From: SAR324 cluster bacterium REDSEA-S27_B3
Lineage (GTDB): Bacteria > SAR324 > NAC60-12
Length of the DNA stretch: 39,314 nucleotides
NCBI GenBank assembly: GCA_001627865.1
Contig: LUQO01000010.1
Location: 1-39,314, forward strand
Direction: 5' to 3'
Part shown: piece after piece, positions 34,527 to 39,314 of the stretch
Position numbering within the stretch: position 1 is the first letter of the stretch
Layout: each line of letters starts with the position of its first letter
The notes under the pieces: generated by a model
Told to the model about the DNA's origin: nothing
Database searches by the model: none
The model's input: only the letters and a program-made list of their open reading frames with translations
Translations under genes and position numbers: made by a program

Positions 34527-35330
34527 GACCGCCTAATGTCCCTTTCACATGGCATCGTGTCGCACTTTACTTCACGCTTAGTATCTTTTTAGTGTTTTTT
34601 CTGGCCCCACTATATGTGATGCTTATGACTTCTTTCAAATCTCCGGAGGAAAGCATGGGATTATGCCTGCGTAGGACTCAGTTGCAATGGGATCAAGTCG
34701 CATTTTTTTGCCACGTTTGCCGTCACGATTCCAGCATTAGCATTGGCCGTCTTTATTGGTGCCCTTAACGGCTACGCCCTCACTCAGTGGAAGTTCCGGG
34801 GTTCAGACTTGCTTCTTGGTGGACTTTTGACAGGTTGCTTTATGCCTTTTCAACTATATCTCATTCCCATCGCGATCACTTTACGCGAACTTGGTATTTT
34901 CGGAACTTCCTTTGGTCTAATACTACTTCATACCGTCTATGGTGTTCCTCTCACTACACTTCTGTTCCGTAACTATTATGTTACTATTCAACCTGAATTA
35001 ATGAAAGCAGCTATAATTGATGGTGCAGGTTTCTTCCGTATCTTCTTCCAAATCATCCTCCCCATGTCACCTTCCATAATCATGGTGGCAGTTATCCTGA
35101 TTTTCACTGGTATTTACAACGATTTCATATTTTCACTCACCTTTGGTGAAGTAGGTAAACAACCTATAATGGCCGCATTGAATAATATCGTAAATTCTAC
35201 TTACGGAGTGAAAGAACACAACGTTAATATGGCAGCGACCTTGCTAACCGCATTCCCCACTCTTTTAATCTACCTTTTGGCAGGCAAGTTCTTTATACAG
35301 GGCTTAACTTCTGGAGCTGTAAAAGGATAA
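34523..35330 (+). pseudogene. ABC sugar importer permease 2 (GtsC-like), internal deletion and frameshift
   Basis: The gene starts in an ATGA overlap and reads normally through PLYVMLMTSFKSPEE (to about 34651). It then continues in another frame. From 34653 the +1 frame gives AWDYACVGLSCNGIKSHF and on through IPALALAVFIGALNGYALT to the normal C-terminal part with PELMKAAIIDGAGFFRIFFQ and a final VKG at 35330. GtsC-type proteins have roughly 15-20 more residues between these two parts, so a deletion that also shifts the frame is likely. The unshifted frame stops at 34768. No intact permease 2 remains unless this is a sequencing or assembly error. Confidence 0.8.
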
Positions 35331-35337
35331 ACCCTTC

Positions 35338-36435
35338 ATGTCCCTATCTGTAAAAAATCTCAGCAAACAGTTTGACTCTAAATATGTGTTGAGAGATATA
35401 AATTTGGAAATAAAGGCTGGAGAATTCCTTATTCTACTCGGCCCTTCTGGCTGTGGAAAATCCACCTTTTTAAACTGCGTTGCTGGTTTGGAATCCATTG
35501 AAAAAGAAGGTAAGATTTTTATTAACAACCAAAACGTCACTGAAAAGGCTCCAAAGGATCGCAATATTGCTATGGTCTTCCAATCTTATGCGCTCTATCC
35601 AACCATGACAGTAAGGAAGAACATAACTTTTGGGTTATTTTGTCGTGGTGTGCCTAAAGCTAAAATCGAACAAATTCTGAACAAAACAGTGGAAATGTTG
35701 CAGATCAATGATCTGTTGGACCGAAAACCTGCTTTGCTTTCAGGGGGACAACGTCAGCGTGTTGCAATTGCACGGGCAATGGTACATGAACCGGATATTT
35801 TCCTTTTGGATGAGCCAATGAGTAATCTTGACGCTAAGCTGCGCGCGGAAATGCGTATTGAGTTGAAGAACCTTCATCGTAGGCTCAACTCAACTATCGT
35901 TTTTGTGACACACGATCAGGTTGAAGCCATGACCCTGGCGACGAAAATCGTGGTACTAAATGAAGGTGTATTACAACAAGTTGGAACTCCCGATGATGTC
36001 TACCGTATTCCGGTAAACCGATTCGTGGCAGAGTTCATTGGTTCCCCCGGAATGAATTTCATTTACGGGGAACTTGTTAAATCAGACCAAAAAATCTGTG
36101 TCCAGGCTCAAGGAGTGAACTTTCCCGTTAGCGGTTATGAATTTCAGAATTCCCCCGAGGAAGGACATCCTGTGATTTTAGGAGTGCGTCCGGAAAATGT
36201 TCATGCTACTCTGGGTGATCGTAATCAAAGTACCACCTTGGGTATAGACGTTCGGGTTACCAATTTAGAGAACCTAGGATCTGACGTGTGTGTCTTCTGT
36301 GATTTTCATGAGACAAAACTCATAGGACGTTTCTTGAAAAATACTGAAAAACCCGTCTATGGAGAGCAAATCTGCATATGGGTGGACTGCTCAGATTGTT
36401 CTATCTTCAGTCAATCCACTGAAAAGCGGTTATGA
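35338..36435 (+). CDS. ABC sugar importer ATPase (MalK/UgpC/GtsD-like)
   Basis: The 365-residue ATPase of a carbohydrate importer is fully canonical: Walker A GPSGCGKST (residues 35-43), Q-loop FQSYALYP, LSGGQRQR, FLLDEPMSNLDAKLR and switch histidine in FVTHDQVEAMTL. A C-terminal TOBE/OB regulatory domain follows GSPGMNFIYG. It is the single ATPase of this operon, so it would form a homodimer, unlike the two-ATPase system at 22.8-25.0 kb. Its end overlaps the next start by four bases (ATGA). Confidence 0.93.
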   Translation: MSLSVKNLSKQFDSKYVLRDINLEIKAGEFLILLGPSGCGKSTFLNCVAGLESIEKEGKIFINNQNVTEKAPKDRNIAMVFQSYALYPTMTVRKNITFGLFCRGVPKAKIEQILNKTVEMLQINDLLDRKPALLSGGQRQRVAIARAMVHEPDIFLLDEPMSNLDAKLRAEMRIELKNLHRRLNSTIVFVTHDQVEAMTLATKIVVLNEGVLQQVGTPDDVYRIPVNRFVAEFIGSPGMNFIYGELVKSDQKICVQAQGVNFPVSGYEFQNSPEEGHPVILGVRPENVHATLGDRNQSTTLGIDVRVTNLENLGSDVCVFCDFHETKLIGRFLKNTEKPVYGEQICIWVDCSDCSIFSQSTEKRL

Positions 36436-38147
36436 TCAGATCAAAAATTGAAAGTGTTTCCTTGGAAGGACTAACCCAAGAAGATGACCTTCATAACACT
36501 CATTCCAAATCAAATATGCCTTCTTTGACTGGTGCAGAAGCTATTTTGAAGTCTCTACAGCAAAATGGAGTAGACACGATCTTTGGCTTACCAGGAGGAC
36601 AACTCGATCATCTTTTTGATGCTGTATATAAAACAAAAGAAAATTTTAAACTTATTCATTCAAGGCATGAACAAGGTGCGGCTTACATGGCATTTGGCTA
36701 TGCACGATCCACAGGTCGGGTCGGTACATACACTGTTGTACCTGGACCTGGTCTTTTGAATACTACAGCAGCTCTCTCTACAGCTTATGCTTGCAATTCT
36801 CCAGTCTTATGTGTTACTGGACAAATCCCTTCTGATGGAATTGGGACTGGGCGAGGGTATCTACACGAAATTCCTGATCAACTTGGACTGATCAAAAAAC
36901 TGACTAAGTGGGCAGCTAGAATTGACCATCCTTCCCAAGCTCCGGCTAGAATTAGAGAAGCCTTCAAGCAGCTTCAAACCGGTCGCCCCCGACCTGTTGA
37001 ATTGGAGATGCCTATGGACGTGATGGGTCAGCAAAGTGAGGTTTTAATCTTACCTCCAGAATCTTATGCTGTACCAGATCTAAATCTGGAACACATCGAA
37101 CAGGCTGCAAAGCTGCTCGCTAAAGCCAAAAAACCATTGTTAGTAGTTGGAGGTGGAGCGCAGGGTGCGAATTTGGAAATTTTACAGATAGCGGAGCTAT
37201 TGCAAGCACCAGTAACTTTTTTCCGTAGCGGAAAGGGTGTCATAGATGAAAGACATTATCTCAGCCAATGCTTTCCTGCAGGACATCGGCTGTGGAAAGA
37301 AGTAGATGTAGTACTTGCCATTGGAACCCGTCTCAAATATCAGCAAATGTATTGGGGATTGGACGAAAATATTAAAATCCTGCGCATTGACATTGATCCG
37401 ACAGAAATAAACAGGATTTCTCAACCGGAAGTAGGTATTATTTCGGAGGCTCGAACTGCTCTGAGAGCCCTGCTTCCAAAAGTGGAGCAACACAACTTAC
37501 GACGCAAATCACGAAAACAAGAGTTGACAAAACTGAAAAATGAATTTTGTTCAGCTTTTGAAAAGAATATTTCTCCTCAAATGGCTTATTTGCGAGTCAT
37601 TCGCGAGGAACTACCGGAGGACGGTTATTTTGTGGACGAAGTCACTCAGGTCGGATTTGCTTCCTGGTATGCATTCCCAACATACTATCCACGGCACTTC
37701 ATTTCGGCGGGTTATCAAGGAACGCTTGGTTATGGCTATGCAACTGCTCTTGGGGTACAAGCTGCAAATCCAGGCAAAAAGGTTGTTGCTATTACCGGTG
37801 ATGGTGGTTTCCTATTCAACCTGCAGGAACTTGCAACCGCCGTTCAGTACGGATTAGAAGTGGTGGTGATTATTTTTAACGACAACAAATTTTGCAATGT
37901 CCAGCGCCAGCAAAAGGAATGGTTTGGAGGAAGAATAATTGCTTCTGATCTGCATAACCCCGACTTTGTGAAGCTAGCAGAAAGTTTTGGGTTATCAGGG
38001 CAACGGGTTCAAACTCCAAAAAAGTTGCGCTCTGTTTTGCGTAGAGCATTAGCAGATTCTGCTCCGGCCTTGATTGAGGTCGAATTATCACAAGACATGC
38101 CAACCCCGTGGAAGTTCATTATTAGACCTCGTGCACGACCTGCATGA
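36432..38147 (+). CDS. Thiamine diphosphate-dependent enzyme (acetolactate synthase-like)
   Basis: The 571-residue enzyme has the three-domain ThDP architecture: an N-terminal PYR domain with the activating glutamate E80 (SRHEQGAAYMAFGYA), a central domain around AKKPLLVVGGGAQ, and a C-terminal PP domain with GDG (456-458) and a downstream NDN in the metal-binding motif. It resembles acetolactate synthase large subunits and 2-oxoacid decarboxylases or lyases. It is in an operon with a sugar importer and an aldehyde dehydrogenase and has no regulatory subunit gene beside it, so a catabolic carboligase or decarboxylase is more likely than branched-chain synthesis. Start at 36432 by ATGA overlap; the first ~28 residues are an unusual extension. 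Confidence 0.87.
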   Translation: MIRSKIESVSLEGLTQEDDLHNTHSKSNMPSLTGAEAILKSLQQNGVDTIFGLPGGQLDHLFDAVYKTKENFKLIHSRHEQGAAYMAFGYARSTGRVGTYTVVPGPGLLNTTAALSTAYACNSPVLCVTGQIPSDGIGTGRGYLHEIPDQLGLIKKLTKWAARIDHPSQAPARIREAFKQLQTGRPRPVELEMPMDVMGQQSEVLILPPESYAVPDLNLEHIEQAAKLLAKAKKPLLVVGGGAQGANLEILQIAELLQAPVTFFRSGKGVIDERHYLSQCFPAGHRLWKEVDVVLAIGTRLKYQQMYWGLDENIKILRIDIDPTEINRISQPEVGIISEARTALRALLPKVEQHNLRRKSRKQELTKLKNEFCSAFEKNISPQMAYLRVIREELPEDGYFVDEVTQVGFASWYAFPTYYPRHFISAGYQGTLGYGYATALGVQAANPGKKVVAITGDGGFLFNLQELATAVQYGLEVVVIIFNDNKFCNVQRQQKEWFGGRIIASDLHNPDFVKLAESFGLSGQRVQTPKKLRSVLRRALADSAPALIEVELSQDMPTPWKFIIRPRARPA

Positions 38148-38193
38148 TGTCAATGTTTCAATTCATTTTTATTTTTGAAGCGGTGAAAAGACT

Positions 38194-39314
38194 ATGAAAA
38201 TGGAATTTCCAGAAAGTGTTTTACGTTTTCTAGATACTCCACGACCAATGCTTATTGGAGGGGAGTGGGTCGGGGACGATTCCAACGAATGGGGGGCAAC
38301 TGTCAACCCTGCTGACGGTAAGGTCATTTGTAAATATGCGATCGCTGGGAAAGCAAACGTTGATCAGGCTGTTGTTGCGGCACGGCAAGCGTTTGAAAAC
38401 AAAAAGTGGAGCAAAATTACACCCGCGCAGCGGGCCCAACTATTGTGGAAAGTTGCGGAACTTATCGAATCTAATTCCCAAGAATTAGCAATACTAGAAA
38501 CCTTGGATGGTGGCAAGCTGTTTTCTGACACATTGAACGGTGAAATTCCAGCAGCAGCAGAGTCATTTAGGTACTATGCTGGATGGTGCACTAAAATTGA
38601 GGGGCGAACCACACAGCCATCTGTGTCTGAAAATGAATTCCACGCTTATATCCAACGCGAACCAATCGGAGTAGTTGGCCAGATCGTACCTTGGAATGGT
38701 CCTTTGGTTATGGCAGCTTGGAAGTTGGCGCCGGCCTTGGCTGCAGGCTGCACATGTGTTCTAAAACCCTCCGAACAAACCCCCTTGAGTACGTTACTAA
38801 TGGGAGAACTCTTCGAAAAGGCGGGGTTCCCACCTGGAGTGGTAAATATTGTTACTGGAGATGGAATTACTGGAGCTAGGCTGGTTGAACACCCTGGAGT
38901 GGACAAGATCGCATTTACGGGTTCCTCAGCAACTGCTCGTAAACTCCTTTTGGCTGCTTCAGGGAACCTAAAAAGGATTTCATTGGAATTGGGAGGCAAA
39001 TCTCCTGTCCTTGTATTTGCCGATGCCGATATTGACGGTTTTGACTCAGAATCTCAAATGGGCCCCCTTATTTCTGAGCGTCATCGTAATTATGTACATG
39101 CTCTTGTAACTTCTGGAGTAAGTGAGGGGGCAGAAGCTTTGAGCGGAGGTGAGCAGTCCAGTGGCTCAGGGTATTTTTACAAGCCAACTGTGCTGGTCAA
39201 TGTGAATCAGGAAATGTCAGTGGTTCGTGAAGAAATCTTCGGTCCAGTTATAACCGCCATACCTTTTGAGGATCCGGAAGAAGGGGTCACATTGGCTAAT
39301 GACACTCCCTATGG
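38194..39314 (+). CDS. Aldehyde dehydrogenase, catalytic-Cys block deleted (3' end cut by window)
   Basis: The frame runs open from the ATG at 38194 to the window end. It begins with RPMLIGGEWVGD and the NAD-fold asparagine N168 in VPWNGP, then FTGSSATARK and ELGGK with the general base E265. Directly after FADADID (to about residue 281) the sequence jumps to GFDSESQMGPLIS. In other family members about 49 further residues lie here, including the NQGQxC catalytic-cysteine segment. The deletion keeps the frame. The later FGPV motif is normal. If real, the enzyme cannot act as an aldehyde dehydrogenase. GGTGAAAAG precedes the start. Confidence 0.85.
   Translation, partial: MKMEFPESVLRFLDTPRPMLIGGEWVGDDSNEWGATVNPADGKVICKYAIAGKANVDQAVVAARQAFENKKWSKITPAQRAQLLWKVAELIESNSQELAILETLDGGKLFSDTLNGEIPAAAESFRYYAGWCTKIEGRTTQPSVSENEFHAYIQREPIGVVGQIVPWNGPLVMAAWKLAPALAAGCTCVLKPSEQTPLSTLLMGELFEKAGFPPGVVNIVTGDGITGARLVEHPGVDKIAFTGSSATARKLLLAASGNLKRISLELGGKSPVLVFADADIDGFDSESQMGPLISERHRNYVHALVTSGVSEGAEALSGGEQSSGSGYFYKPTVLVNVNQEMSVVREEIFGPVITAIPFEDPEEGVTLANDTPY

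Overview
The window reads as the chromosome of a motile Gram-negative heterotroph. It holds a flagellar switch gene, a LolB-like outer-membrane lipoprotein and an energy-linked transhydrogenase. Most of it is AT-rich by eye. The taxon cannot be fixed from sequence alone; a proteobacterial-grade marine lineage (SAR324-like) is only a guess. No rRNA, CRISPR array, integrase or transposase was seen.

Region A (1-1,650) is clearly GC-richer than the rest. It holds the 3' part of a molybdopterin hydroxylase gene (IorB-type), then about 400 bp of dispersed palindromic repeats. Composition changes abruptly near 1,600, which suggests either horizontal transfer or a contig misjoin.

Region B (1,728-18,010) is mostly housekeeping: a D-aminoacylase-type amidohydrolase, pntAB, an RNase II-family nuclease, fliM, gltA, argF, a 33-residue membrane peptide overlapping a LolB-like lipoprotein gene, proC, purA, a small membrane protein, murF, an Mrp-type ATPase and an intact tRNA-Lys(UUU).

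Region C (18,011-25,151) begins right after the tRNA. It has a zinc alcohol dehydrogenase and a five-gene ABC importer with two different ATPases of the GlpS/GlpT type. It ends at the 3' half of a tRNA-Arg(CCU)-like gene (25,152-25,200), which looks like an integration scar.

Region D (25,203-29,838, minus strand) is a tight operon: NicX-like 2,5-dihydroxypyridine dioxygenase, alpha/beta hydrolase, acyl-CoA dehydrogenase-like flavoprotein, PaaK-type CoA ligase and a small membrane ORF. Together they suggest an unrecognised, possibly CoA-dependent N-heteroaromatic pathway. Across an 820-bp gene-free gap, a nitrilase-superfamily gene and a small ORF run the other way.

Region E (32,120-39,314) is a second sugar-type ABC operon (GtsABCD/UgpC-like) with a ThDP enzyme and an aldehyde dehydrogenase. 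Two of its genes carry internal deletions: the second permease is frameshifted, and the aldehyde dehydrogenase lacks its catalytic-cysteine block.

Both ABC operons share a layout. A consensus Shine-Dalgarno with a 2-3 codon mini-ORF precedes the binding-protein gene. An intrinsic terminator follows it, only a few bases before the first permease start codon.
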